Below are positions 47,856-60,043 of a stretch of DNA of 64,000 nucleotides, in pieces. Positions within the stretch are counted from its first letter, which is position 1; each line of letters opens with the position of its first letter. The notes beneath the pieces were generated by a model, which was not told the DNA's origin, did not search any database, and was given only the letters and a program-made list of their open reading frames with translations. The translations under genes were made by a program, and so were the position numbers. The DNA is taken from positions 39,373,398 to 39,437,397 of the forward strand of contig NC_054865.1 of NCBI RefSeq assembly GCF_018320785.1. The letters are read 5' to 3'. This DNA is from Cheilinus undulatus. Lineage: Eukaryota > Chordata > Actinopteri > Labriformes > Labridae.

Positions 47856-48945
47856 GTCAGTCTTTGGAGTGCTTCTAGTTTTCCCATCATCTGCACAAAT
47901 TTGAAATGATAATACTACCATCACTTGTTTCACCAGATGGGAAAAAATAAGTCCTTTTGTTGGGATGGGCAGTTGGATGAATCAAAAAGTGGTTGAATTT
48001 GGGAACAGATCATAGTTTATTCCAATCAATAGAGACTTAATATGAGTTTAGCAATAATTCAAAGTTCAAATGCTTTAATGGCATGAATGGTTAAGGCCTT
48101 TGTTGCAAAAGCAGAGTGCATAAAAAATATAAATAACAATAATAATAATAGCAATAATAATTATCATTATTAAAATGTGGTTATGATAGAATACTAAAAA
48201 CCACAAAACTAATGACTATTATAGAACAAATTAATATCCTTATTTTGGTGATAAACTTGACCCCTCCTGCTGCATGTTCAGCTCAAGGTCAGAGCAGAAA
48301 CCTGTTAGACTTTCAGCAGTCTGGGACATGGTATGATTACTCTTCAGTGTATTGACTCTGTTGGTTAGGAGGCAATAAAGGATTGATGACCCCGTTTGAG
48401 TTGGTCTGAGAAGCTGGTGCTGCAGCATGACTGCTAGTATCTCTAAATTTCTTTCAATGAAGGTTTTCACTTTAAAAAATACAATATTGAAAGCTCAGAA
48501 GTTGAGATAAAATTTCATCATGTGCCTTTGTGAGAGTTAAAAAACAAAGGATAAAAGTGAATGACAAAACTCAGTATTCTGGGTTTTCAGATGTTGCCTG
48601 AATGGGTTTCCTTTTTATCCCTGACCTCTAAGAAACTAAATTTTTAAGATATTTTTAGATGTTTCCACTCTTCATCCAGTTTTCCTTAAGCCAGGGAAGT
48701 GGAATAATGTCTGTCCAGCCACTGCAATACAATACAGAATGCAGCAAAAGCAGAGAATCAGTATGTAAAATGGGCATCGGTTTATTTTTCTAGGTCTCTT
48801 TAAATGTGAATTCAGGATTATAATCTAGAGATGAGAATAGATTCAGGGATACTTCTTGTTCCTGTCATCTCAAATATGACTTATTTTGAATACAACATAC
48901 TTATTCCAGAAAGAAAAATAACTGCTGAGTTTGATAAACAATACA
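47856..48945. other. No gene recognised
   Basis: Includes an AATAAT-rich low-complexity stretch at about 48125-48175. Otherwise unassigned. Confidence 0.45.
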
Positions 48946-48948
48946 TAA

Positions 48949-49600
48949 TAATTGAACTCAGGTGTTTCAATCAGACCCATTGCCACAGATGTATAAAATC
49001 AAGCACCTAGCCATGCACCCTCCATCTGCAAACATTTGTGATACTAAATGGGTCATTCTGAAGAGCTCAGTGATTGCAAGCATGGTACTGTAATAGATGA
49101 CAACTTTGCAGTAAGACAGTTCATGAAATTCATCCCTGCTGGTTATTCCACAATCAACTTTAAGTGATTTTTTTAGAAAGTGGAAGTGTTTAGGAACAGT
49201 AGCAATTCAGCCACAAAGCAAAAGACCAATGCTCTGCTGATTCCATAGCTGAAGAGTTCTGAACTTTTACTGGCGTTGATGTAAGCGCAAAAACTGAGAC
49301 AGGAGCTTCATGAAGTGGGTTTCCATGGCTGAGCAGCTGCATGCAAGCCTCACATCTCCAAGTCCATTGCTAAGTGTCAAGTGTGTTACCATTGTAATTA
49401 TTTGCATTTACACTGTCACAAAATTGCCTTAATAATCTGTAGCTTACATCACTATCTATCTGAACACCTTGTTAGTGTGAAATTTGTTGACTGGATCAAA
49501 ATTGCAGGAGCAAGCATGTCTGAAACCTTTCTGTACAGAAATGCCCACAGGAAGGCTTCCCAAAGAATTATGAGACCTCTAAGGGCATTTTAATGATTTT
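48949..49600 (+). mobile_element. Tc1/mariner remnant with internal deletion
   Basis: Contains CAGGTGTTTCAATCAGACCC, GTATAAAATCAAGCACCTAG, ATTTGTGATACTAAATGGGT and CATGAAGTGGGTTTCCATGG, the upstream and N-terminal region of a well-known fish Tc1 family. The tail AGGAAGGCTTCCCAAAG corresponds to the transposase end. Most of the central transposase is missing. Confidence 0.7.
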
Positions 49601-50250
49601 ATCGCTGTGAGGGTGTTGTACTGAATCATGAAAGGCTCTTTAAATAGATTTCTGAGTACCTATGTGGCTCCCAGTCTTTGCTGTGCAAGCCAAAAGAAAA
49701 GGGGTATTGCAAGACAAGATGCTAATGCATTCATTTAATTTTTTTTTTTTTACATCAGACTCACGGACTCTGTACTTCCCCATTTTGACCCACTGTGTAA
49801 TTGTGGGCCACCAGGTGGACTGAGCCCTGTCAAACCCTAATCTCAGCTCCAAACATGTGATCAAACATGTGTTAGGTAGTCTGGTGTCTGCAAAAATGTT
49901 AGGTGATCCAGAGGTTTTATAGTGAACTTTTAAATGAAGTTTGAATGGAAAATTGTTAATGCCATATTCAACAAAGTCAGTAGGCCAACTAAGACTATAA
50001 GCTTTGAGTTTTAGAGGGATTTGTTGAAAATGAAAGCATTTTGTACCATCCCTGATCCTTTAGCTGTAACTTGTTGCCTTTTGTGTCAAATTTTGAAACC
50101 TAAAATTTAAAAATATTATTGGGGTTTGCTGTTACTGTATTTTAGGTGCAAGCTAAAGTGCTGTGATCAAAAACTAAATGCACCAGACAAGAGTTTCACA
50201 TTCAACTTATATTTGCTAAGAAACACAAAGACTCAGGCCAGATCTGGTCC
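49600..50250. other. No gene recognised
   Basis: Contains a T homopolymer near 49740-49752 and a CTCF-like CCACCAGGTGGA at 49809-49820. No coding support. Confidence 0.4.
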
Positions 50251-50264
50251 TAACATCAAAGGCG

Positions 50265-50640
50265 TCCAAACAGTTGGTCATGATGAGACTTACTGTCCCC
50301 TGGGAAGACCAGATAAAGGATGTCCATGAGGGCAAGAGAGTGAAATATCATGACCTGGTGGAGGAGTGCAGAGCTGGATGGAAAGCCCATTGTGAACCCA
50401 ATGAGGGTTCGTAATGGGCTGAGAGGGTCGCAAGAGAGACAAGCAACCAGGAACATCCGCAAAGCCACAGAGAAAGCTTCCAGGTGGCTGTGGGTCAGGA
50501 GAGGCAAGCCATGACACACTGCTGCTGTGAAACAAGCCAGGGGTCTGATCAGCCCCGACTGGGTCACCCAGTGAGGGTTTATGATGATCTAAGACCCGAA
50601 ACACCCTATGACCCTTGGTTCATCACTGATGTGTCCTAGT
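50265..50640 (+). mobile_element. LINE fragment, C-terminal region of ORF2
   Basis: Frames read ETYCPLGRPDKGCP and, shifted, DVHEGKRVKYHDLVEECRAG followed by WKAHCEPNEGS. This matches the LTVPWE...RKxxKY..LxxECRxxGW signature at the C-terminus of several fish non-LTR retrotransposons. Frameshifts and stops; family not resolved. Notably GC-rich relative to flanks. Confidence 0.6.
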
Positions 50641-53540
50641 TGCACCAGTTGGTGTTGATTGAAAACATAAACGTAATTCTGATATAGTTTAAGCAATGAT
50701 ACAATAAACAGCAGGTTTTAAATTGAATACAGCACCCAAAGAATTTAATAATCGTCAACATCAGTTTATTAAACCCTGATTGTTTGGGATATTGCAGCCT
50801 AGAACTCAACAAAAAAGCTTTTCTAAGTCACACAGTTGGTCAATCTAAATCCTATCCCTGATAGACAAAGCCTGATCAGTATTATCAGGACCAGTGTCAC
50901 CAACTGCACCCACCCTGCAGACAATGAGCTAAAGCTGAATTTCCACCACGCTGTCTCGTTCTGTTTGATTCTGTCAGGTTTGTAATTATTTGCATTTCCA
51001 CTTTCAGAGTTTGGTAAAGGTACCAAAGTAATTGAGGTGTAGTATATCCAACTTTTTGGCACCTTTCTGTTGGAGAAACAAACTTAGCTATCTGACCCTA
51101 AAAAGTAGAACAGTTTTTGTACCTTACTTGTCTTAAAGGAGATAGTGAAACACTAGTTTGCAAATAAAGTTTGTGCTGTACTAATTAGACTGAGAAGACT
51201 GAATTCAAGAAGACAAGCTGTTGTTATTTAAGATACATAAAATAACCACAATTGAAAAGCTTTTTGAGAGCCAAAAGACTGGCTCTGAAACTGACCTACC
51301 AAGATCCAGATCCCCTAAAAGATGAAATTCCCATCAGTTCAAGTGACAAGGCTTAGGCTGAAAGGCGATGACTGTGGAAACAAAAGCAAGGTATTTTACA
51401 TATCACTGGGAGACCAGAAGTAGAAGGGATTTTGTCATGACTGTTTAAAGGCTGACTAACTTGGGGGCTCAGAATGGGAAAAAACACACTCCTCTTCTGA
51501 GCTGCCTTTGTATCCTTATTGTCAGTTATATTAAAGTAGAATCAGTTTATGACACACAGTAGATTGCTTGGGTGGCTTTATAACATGTTGACAGAATCAT
51601 TTGATGACCGTGTCTCTTGTTGTAAAAACATGTATTTGTTAAAGGAAGTCAGAGGTGGTTTTTAGCAAGTCTGTGGCGGGGGTAGGTTTTCTTCTGTGAC
51701 TTCTAAAGTATTTATGATCCTGTCAAGGGCCATTACTGTGTACCAGTCTCAGAGTGTACTCTCCCCGGCTCCATCACTCCTGCAGAGCACTGACTGACGT
51801 CAATAGTATGAACAGTCTCTCACTGCATTAAACCAGCATTAGCATGGGTAATGAATTTAGCATGTTGTCTTACCATGATGTATGGATATTTTTATTCATT
51901 CAAGATTGAGTGTGTGAGTTCCAGCACCTCAGATTGTTTGTTTTATATGTCATACTTTTTGCTTTATATAAATCAGTGTTGAGGTTTTACATTTTTTAAA
52001 TCAAGATGAGCGGTAGTTTTTAAGATTTCTTGTCATATCATGCATTACATAATCAGCAATCAGTATCAGAATCCAAGTAACTCACAACTTTTTAATGACT
52101 TTATTTTTCATTATCGTGCCCCACTGGAGTTTTATTTAGATCAGTCATGATTTACAAGATACTTGTGCCCGACAGAAAGGGTAAGCACTTAGTGAAGACA
52201 TCCCTAACCCAATCACATTCTTCTTATATGCTTGCACAACTCAACCATGTAGACTGATGGGCAGCAAAAAGCCAGGGTTGTCAAGTGAGAGCTCCCCTTC
52301 ACTGGTGTTTCCTTCAGTCAGCCCTAAAACTCCTCAATAGAGCTGAATAGTGATCTCCAGTGTACCAGAGCCACCTTCCACTTTGCTAGCTCTCATTACC
52401 CACCATACCAACATGCACAGTAGACGTTCTCTTTTCTTGTCTTATTTTAATGCTTTTTGCCTTTAGGTAGGACTAGAGGACTGTGCAGGACTCCTTTTTT
52501 AATCCCGCTGTTGCCCGCTGGTGCTGGATTTTTGACTGGTACCACCTGCTCCATATTAATGTGTTCACTTAAGCACCACCTTGACAAAGATTCTTCCCTG
52601 AATAAAAATTAACTAGGAAACAACCACAACACTCACATCCTCGTCATGCATAACCGTGCCACACATGGATAAAAAGAAACATCTAGGAGCCTGAGGCTGA
52701 TTTACAGTAACTCCTGGTTATGGCTTAGTAATATAAATGTCAAGGTTATATTTACCAAACTTATTTACACAAGGTCTCACAGACAGTAGGCTAATCTATT
52801 TTAACACCATGCTGTTGCCAACCTCGTTATTAGATTCTCAATGCAATAAGGCCAGTTTGCACAGAAAGAGGTGCTTTTCCCCAAATAACTGCATAATGGG
52901 TCAGCGTCTCTCCTTGCTTGTGCGTATTTGATTTCTAACATCATGTGGCACAATGTCCCTTGTTATCTTATTTATATGAGCTAGAAGAAGTGGTTAAAGA
53001 GAGCTTACTTTGATTAGGGATCGTGGAGCAGGTTTATCATCCAATCCAAATACGTTTCCTTGAGGGCGTGTTTCAGCAAATTCCAGTTGTATTCTGGCTC
53101 TGTCACTTTCACTCTTCATGAGCCCGGTGAAGTTTTTCTTTTAGCGTGAGTTTGAGAGTGAAGACCATCTCCTCTTTGGCATTGTGGCGGAGTGATGGTT
53201 GGTTCCATTTAATCTTGGAACTCGGAAATTCCTAGCCGCTAGTCCAATATGTCTTCAAAAATGCACCCTGAACTTGGAATTCGATCTCAGAAAGCCGGCG
53301 CAAACCCCAGTACCCCAGTTATGAACTCCTAGCAAATGGAAGGCGTTGAAGTCAGGTGCCATGTTATTCCCAGCTCTGGCATCCAGGGTAAATGGACCCC
53401 TGCATGACTGTATGTGTTATACTGGGGAAGTGATGTAATGGGGGAAAGGGACGGGGGCAAACTGAAGCGTAAGGCACAACAATTTTGGATTTTATTCAAA
53501 ATCTGTAAAATATTTATGATTTTTATCCCCCAGTTTCGAA
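50640..53540. other. No gene recognised
   Basis: Unassigned DNA. A CpG-containing, repeat-like segment lies around 53160-53300 (GGCATTGTGGCGGAG, TAGCCGCTAG), without a recognised family. Confidence 0.4.
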
Positions 53541-53544
53541 CCAG

Positions 53545-53770
53545 TACCCAAGAAGTCTTCTGAGAAGACAACTGGAGAGACAGTGTAGCGTGCAAATCAA
53601 CACAGACAGAGACACAGACACACCACCAATTATAGCAGTAAGATACCTGAAGAGACTCAGGAAATATGGTGAGAGAGCAGGAGAAGGATATACACCAAAC
53701 AGCACTAAGACCAGAACTTGATCCTGCAACCAGTGGGTTAAGGACCACTGTCTCTGTATTTAGATGCCTG
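53545..53770. repeat. SINE-like repeat
   Basis: AGATACCTGAAGAGACTCAG, GAGAGAGCAGGAGAAGGATA, AGACCAGAACTTGATCCTGC and AACCAGTGGGTTAAGGACC match the order of phrases in the copy at 58965-59140. Degenerate, non-coding. Confidence 0.5.
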
Positions 53771-53989
53771 CTAGACCCAAAACCGATGCCCCATATAGAA
53801 GTTCTTAACTTTGCTACCAAATGGCCATCACAGCCAACAGCATTGTCACCCTCAGCAAACCCAGACTCCAAACTACAAAGAAAGAAGTGCCCACTGGCTG
53901 ACAATTTGATCATTTGAGCTTATCCTGTGATACAATTTTATCACATCACAATTATTTAAAGGTGTTGGACAGACACTAGTGGTGAAGAG

Positions 53990-54422
53990 TAGGGGTGTAA
54001 ATCACCAGTTTCATCACGATATGATTCAATATCGATTCTCAGAACAACGATTGGATATTTGCTGATATCACAAAGTCTGCCCCGATTCGATTTCGATTTG
54101 ATTCGATTTGGAGGCCTGCGATTGATATCAGACGATATTCTTAACCCATTTACCACAATCTGTTACTTTTCACATAAAGGAAAAAAACACAATATTGAGA
54201 CTCTCTTGGCTGCTAGCCATTACCTGCTATCCACGCCTATGGTGTTGTGACTAGTGGATGGGCGGAAACTGTCATAACCAAGCATGTGGGGGAAATTTCA
54301 AAATAAAAGCGTAAGGTAAAAATGGCGATTAATATCAATGTTTATACTTTCAATCGAATTGACTGAGTCATTGCTCAAACAATTGATATATCGATCCAGA
54401 TCGATGGATCGTTACACCCCTA
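53990..54422. mobile_element. hAT-like MITE with perfect TIR and 8-bp target duplication
   Basis: Starts TAGGGGTGTAA and ends TTACACCCCTA, an 11-bp perfect inverted repeat. It is flanked by identical GTGAAGAG at 53982-53989 and 54423-54430. The 433-bp interior is rich in ATCGAT-type phrases (CGATTTCGATTTGATTCGAT, GATATATCGATCCAGATCGA). No coding capacity. Among the youngest-looking insertions in the window. Confidence 0.88.
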
Positions 54423-54536
54423 GTGAAGAGAGAGTTGAGCCACAGTGCTTTTATTTACCAGTCAATATTCCAACTCTCAACTTTGGTCATAAGCTTTGGT
54501 AAATCACCAGATAAATTAGATTGTGGATACAATTGG

Positions 54537-54885
54537 TTGAAATGCATCCCTTAGGAGGGTGGCTAACTTAGCCTTAAAGGAGGGGTGAGAAGCTTGGACA
54601 TCTGAGGGACCTTGGAGTAGAGCTGCTGCTGAGCCAGTTGAGGTGGTTCGGGCATCTAATCAGGATGGGTCCTGGTTGCCTCTGTGGATGTCTTTTCATC
54701 CAACTGGATGTGCCCAAAAGAGACCCCAGGGCAGACCCAGATCTTGCTGGAGAGATTATATATCCCATATATCCCAGGAGCTGTAAAACGTTGCTGGGTA
54801 GGGAGCTGTAAAATGTGGCTGCTGCCACCACAACCCAACCCCAGAGAAACAGAAGATGGATGGATAGTAGCTGGATGGACACTTT
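54537..54885 (+). mobile_element. RTE/Rex3-like LINE 3' end
   Basis: GAGGTGGTTCGGGCATCTAA, CAGGGCAGACCCAGATCTTG, CTGGAGAGATTATATATCCC and the terminal GATGGATGGATAG, the GATG-repeat tail characteristic of RTE/Rex3-type fish LINEs. 5'-truncated and mutated. Confidence 0.7.
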
Positions 54886-55448
54886 TCAAAAGAAAAATCT
54901 ACTCACACATCTTGTCTAAATAAGCACTCTCTGTTCTCTTGTCACATCACATACAGATAATGTATATTGAATGTCATGTTTAACAGATCATTTGCTCTAG
55001 CTGTGATAGCAGTGATCTGTAGATCAACATTATCGAACACATGACAGGGGCTTTGAGGCTGAAATAATACAAATCAAAGCTTCTCCCTATACCAGTCTGT
55101 TTATTCTGTGTACTCAAATGTTAGATTACGCACTCTGTCCTCATATCTAACTAGGAAACTAAAGCTTTCTTAACTTCATCCCCCATCTGCATCTTTATTT
55201 AACTTACCAAGCTTTTGATGTAGAAATAATGTCACAGATGTGGTGAGCTGAATCAACCGTAACATATTTTTTACTGCTTTTACCTCCCTTACATCAGTCA
55301 TCCATATATTCTAGCTGTGTTTGTTTGCTGAGACATGATGGATACTTTTTCACAGTGTTTAATGGATAAAAGCAAGAACAATCAACAGTCAGAACAGGCT
55401 TTCCATTAATGTAATAGGGCAGTCTGTTTGGGGCCACTGATCTGATTA
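54885..55448. other. No gene recognised
   Basis: Unassigned AT-rich DNA between a LINE tail and a Tc1 copy. Confidence 0.4.
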
Positions 55449-57737
55449 GTACTGACATAAATATTCACCCCCTTCAAAATAACTGACCTAATTCAACAGA
55501 GGTCCAGTCAGTGGGTGCTGACAGTCCCACGGTTAGTGAAATTGGGATCCCCTGAGTGCAGTTTCAAGTGATTATAATATAAAGATACCTGTGTCAGATG
55601 TGGTCCAGTCACTGGGTAATCAGTATTCCTGGCTACCATTACACCATGAACTCAAAATGACACTCCAAGCAACTCATAGAAAAGGTTATTGACAAGTATA
55701 AGTCAGGGGATGGATAATTTCCAAGGCAGTGAACATTCCCTAGAGTTCAGTTAAATCCATCATCAAGAAATGGGAGTAGTGGGGCATGGGTAAATCTGCC
55801 TAGATCAGGCCATCTTCACAAACTGAGTGACGATGCAAGAAGGAGACTAGTGAGAGAGACCACCAAGACACCTACACAGGAAGATCTGGGGAGTAATTTT
55901 TCTAGAGTAAATAGTATTTTACTAAAAAATGATAAAATTTACTCTTTTTTTAATGCATTTATTACCAGCCACTACCAGAGTTGGAGTAAAAGAACAGTAA
56001 ATTCTGCTGGAGTAAAACCTTAACAACAGCCACTTAAGTTTCAGCTCAGCTGGTGTCACTCATGGCTGGTCACGGCTGCAGCTCGTTAGCTGTCCCAGCT
56101 GCAGCTAATCCTTTGCAATCAAGACCTCCTCACCTGGTGATGCACTCTCAGACACCTGTGTACTACATCTTATCAGGTAAACTGGCTTCTCTTCAACCTT
56201 TGATAATCTAGTGATTTTTCAGTGACTTTTTTGTCTTGTCTAACTTCATTTTGTCCTTTGTTTTGCAGTGTCTCCATCTCACTGCCAGTGATTCTGCCGA
56301 CCACCAGGCAGCTCACCATCATTTACACTGATGTTGTTAAATAAACTTTTTTATCCACACTACCTCATCTCTTGCTCTGCTCCTGGGTCCCTGTCATATG
56401 TTCATCACAGTTGTTTCTGTAATATTAGAACACTATGTCTAATACATATAAGCAAAACAAAACCTCCTTTGTTGTCATGCCCTTTATAGGTGGAAAGGCA
56501 GAATTATCTATTAAGAGGAAATGTAGCTTTTTATAAAGAGGAAGCTCAATCTATTTGGAGGAAAGTACAGTTCTACATAAGCATAAACATTACCCAATTG
56601 TAAATGGAGTAGAAATCGTTCTGTAATGAGTAGGAAACATTTCTAAAAGGAATGAAAAATAGCTCTGAAAGGACTAAATATTACTTAGTATTAAGAAAAA
56701 ACAGCTCTATAATGAGTAAACTATGGTCTGTGTTACTCTGTAGTGAGTACAATTGCTGTAGAGTTGTTTTTGTTTTTTCATTATGGAGTACATAATCTTC
56801 ATTTAGAGTTAAAAAAAAAAACCCTTTTTAGAGTAAAAACAACCCTAAAAACATTACTCTGCAAGCAGATTAAATTTTACTCCAAATAGACTGGGACCAA
56901 ATGTTATATTTTTCAGAGTAAAATTTTATTCAGTTTGAGTAAAATTTACTCAGGTAAATTTACTGTGTATCACTACTCTGAAAGAGTTACAAGCTTCAGC
57001 AGTTGAGATGGGAAAGACACAGCATACAACAGCTATTGCCTGGGCTCTTCACCAGTAAAAGCTTTATTGGAGAGTGGGAGAAAGTTCTTTGGTCTGATGA
57101 GACCAAAATGGTGCTTTTCGGCTTTCTATGACGCTATGTTTGCTGGACACCAAACTCTGCACATCCACCCCATCACACCATCTCCACTGTGAAGCAAAGT
57201 GGTAGCAGCATCATGCTGTGGGGATGCTTCTTAGCAGCCAGCTGAAAAGGTTGAGGGTAAAGTGAATGCAGAAAAATTTAGGAAAATCCTGGAGGACAAT
57301 TCTATTCATTCTGCAAGAAAACTAGAGCTTGGGAGAAGATTTGTTTTCCAGCAAGACAATGACCTAAAGCATACAGTGAATACAGAGAGGTGAATGTTAT
57401 GGCCAAGTCAATGCCCAGACCTCAATCCAATAGGGATTTTGAATGTGGAATTAAAAAGGGTTGTTGGTGCCCATCCTGGTGCAACCTCACAGAGCTTGCA
57501 GCCAAAAGTCAATCTACTAAATGAAGGGGGTGTATATTTAGGTCGCCATTTATTTAACCTGACATATTTTTATTTAATTGACATTACTTTGTAGAAATCT
57601 GTTTTTACTTTGACATTTAAGGATATTTTTGTACTTTTTGTCAAAAAATCCAGACTATATTGATCATGAGGGATTAAAAAATTCAGTAAAAAGATAAAAC
57701 ATCCAAGGGGTGAATACTTTTTGTAGGCTCTGTATAT
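55449..57737 (+). mobile_element. Tc1-like DNA transposon split by a 1.1 kb insertion
   Basis: The left part (to about 55877) carries ATTCACCCCCTTCAAAATAA, CCTGGCTACCATTACACCAT and the CCACCAAGACACCTAC phrase shared with the 28443 copy. The right part (from about 56972) resumes with ACAAGCTTCAGCAGTTGAGA, GGTCTGATGAGACCAAAATG, TGCCCAGACCTCAATCCAAT (SPDLNP) and ends GGGTGAATACTTTTTGTAGG. Dead transposase. The outer left inverted repeat is missing. Confidence 0.75.
55877..56971. mobile_element. Element nested in Tc1, ACACAG termini, AGTAAA-rich arms
   Basis: Left ACACAGGAAGATCTGGGGAG and right (reverse complement) ACACAGTAAATTTACCTGAG are imperfect inverted termini. Both arms are dense in AGTAAA/AGTAAAAT (left) and TTTACTC (right) phrases. 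It interrupts the CACCTAC...ACTCTGAA junction that is continuous in the 28443 Tc1 copy, so its limits are well constrained. The core (about 56030-56410) is more complex and contains an intron-like segment and an AATAAA. Confidence 0.65.
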
Positions 57738-58960
57738 GGTTTTTAATGATTGAAAATGAACTGTCACCTGCAGTCCCTCTGGGGCCCACCAGGGGGCTGC
57801 AGCTCACACTTTGGTAAGCACTGCTCTGCTGTCTTTATCAGTGTGAATTTTCTGCTCTGCCATGGCAACATGAATTTTGCTGGTTATCACGGAGGTATAT
57901 TGTACAGAGAGGTGATTCAAGGTTATATGCATCATGTAGGGACAGCTATAAAAATATGTGGAAACAATTTGCTTCAGCTGTCAGAAAATGGAGCATTTTG
58001 TTTGCATGCACCTGCTAGAACGTCACATCTTCCCCCTTTAACTCTCCACCACACAGATGTTCTTTTAGTCACATCTGCCGTTTATTCTCTTCATGTGGCT
58101 CAGCATGTGCCGTTGTCTCATGAACATCTTAATCCCTGTGATTTTCTCCTGCTGAAATGAACCAGACGTCTTTGTGTCTTGCATAGATAATGTGATTCTC
58201 TGTCACAAAGGGAAGGAGAATGGATCTGAAAGCGATTAAATGCCATGCAAATGCCATTACTGTCACGCCATCTCTTGTCTGGGTCACAACCTCCAACCTC
58301 AACTCCCTTCAGATCCGCTGGCCATTATCACTCTCATATCAAGACAGAACAACAGCCGTTAATGCTGCTCAGAGTTGTCAGACTCAGAATTTTGATTTTG
58401 ACCGTTTTGCTATCATAGATCATTTAAGGATTAAAGAAAATTTAGAATATTAAATCAGCGAAAGAGAATATCGAAAGAAATTTGATGAGTCATTAGTCAT
58501 ATAAACAGCTTGAGATCTACATTATTAAGTCACATTTTAGCCCACTTATGAATTAAATGAAGCTTGTCATTCTGTAGTTAAGAGGTCCTACGCTTCGTTT
58601 TTTTCCTCTGCTGAGAGCTGTTTGAAACATTCACAGGATGAAAATCAGTCGATATATGATTTCTGTGCAATCATGGACATCCTGGTGTCACAAATCAAAG
58701 CAATACTGAGAAGTTAACAGTGTGCAGCACACTTTCTTTTCATGGGTTGTCAAGGTGCTGCACAACAACTACACAGAAAAGGTCAGCACGCTTTCAGCAG
58801 CAGCTCTGAAGTAATGTTCCCATCTCCTACAACAAGAGCAGTGCCACTGAAAGACTGATGTGGCCTCTCCTGACTTTGCAACAGAGTTCTTTTGGTGTCA
58901 GGCGGGCAGACTTTTTAGCTACTCTGAACCAATAAAATCATTCACAACAAAACTTTTTTA
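57738..58960. other. No gene; CTCF-like motif
   Basis: Holds a CTCF-consensus motif at 57786-57797 and possibly a hAT terminus (CACTTTGGTAAGCACTG, about 57808-57824). The 136-codon ORF at 57750 has no recognisable domain. Confidence 0.4.
57786..57797 (+). promoter_or_regulatory. CTCF consensus core motif
   Basis: CCACCAGGGGGC fits the CCASYAGRKGGC core of the vertebrate CTCF motif at every position. Motif match only; occupancy unknown. Confidence 0.4.
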
Positions 58961-58964
58961 ATAT

Positions 58965-59140
58965 AATTTTTGGGCGTTTTGCCTTTATTTGATAGGACAG
59001 CTGAAGAGAGACAGGAGAGTAGAGAAGAGACAGGCTTCAAACGTGCTGAGACCAGAAATTGATCCTGTGACCAGTGTGTAGAGGGGTTTAGCCTATTGGT
59101 GCCTGCTCTATCACCTGGAGTAGAGCAGCATCCAACAATA
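58965..59140 (+). repeat. SINE-like repeat
   Basis: TTTTGCCTTTATTTGATAGG, ACAGCTGAAGAGAGACAGGA, GACCAGAAATTGATCCTGTG and TGCCTGCTCTATCACCTGG, an abundant percomorph-type SINE-like repeat. Non-coding. Confidence 0.65.
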
Positions 59141-60038
59141 AAGCTTAAGGCATGTGTCAGTTTTACTCTGAATTAATTTATCTATTTTGATTAAAGTTAG
59201 AATTTTATATTGGTGTCCCAACACAGGCTTTTATTTCATACTTTCTTGATACTACTTCTTTACGTTAGGGAACCAGTTCTAAGTAGAGTTGTGAGATAGT
59301 ATCAAAGCAGAAGAAATCTCTTTTTGATTAACATCTTCAAAAAGTCAAACCTTAATCATACCTTTGAGAATGTTTACCGTGCATTATTACTGACCATGTC
59401 AAGCTACCATTCTGTAACAGCAGACTCCAGAACCTCAGCATTATTTTCTCCAGTAAGTTTGGAGGAGAAGGCAAGTTTGTAAAACAAAATCTTTTCACAC
59501 TCACTTAGATGGGTCGTGTTTGTCAGAGGTCCAGCCGTCTGTTAGTGAAGTACTATCCACATCTCCATTTGGCTTAAAAGAGGACAACACGTCCACTACC
59601 ACACAGTTTTTATCCGCTCCTGCCATGACTGCTTTGTTAAACTGCTGCTCTGAGTTCAGCTGAACAGAGTTTATGGCGTTGAATAAGCAGAGTCAAAGGC
59701 AAGCAGCACTCCCTACTATTCAGCGTATTGCAACACAAATTTTGCTGTATCCATTTAAATCCCCCTTTATTTGTGTCAGTGAAGCCGCTCTGTGTCCTTT
59801 AGGAACACCTAAAACCATAGACGGGAACTCTAACTCAATGGATAACTTCACTCACGGTGCAAATGTGTCTGTCATTAAAAACAACCATAATCCACAGGAA
59901 ACATGAACAAAGGAATGAGAGCAGGGATCACTGTACAACAGGCAACATCCAAACACAACTAAACACTTTTCCCAAGGGCATGATGGGAAACCCACATATC
60001 CCCCCAGATTTGAGATGGCAGTAGGTGGGGGTTAGACT
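59140..60038. other. No gene recognised
   Basis: Unassigned DNA with unsupported short ORFs. Confidence 0.4.
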
Positions 60039-60043
60039 CTTTA

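Noticed and set aside
53329..53913. 194-codon minus-strand ORF
   Set aside because: Overlaps a SINE-like repeat on part of its length and shows no domain; treated as chance.
57750..58160. 136-codon plus-strand ORF
   Set aside because: No recognisable domain, no splice context, and it starts inside the terminal part of a Tc1 copy; likely chance.
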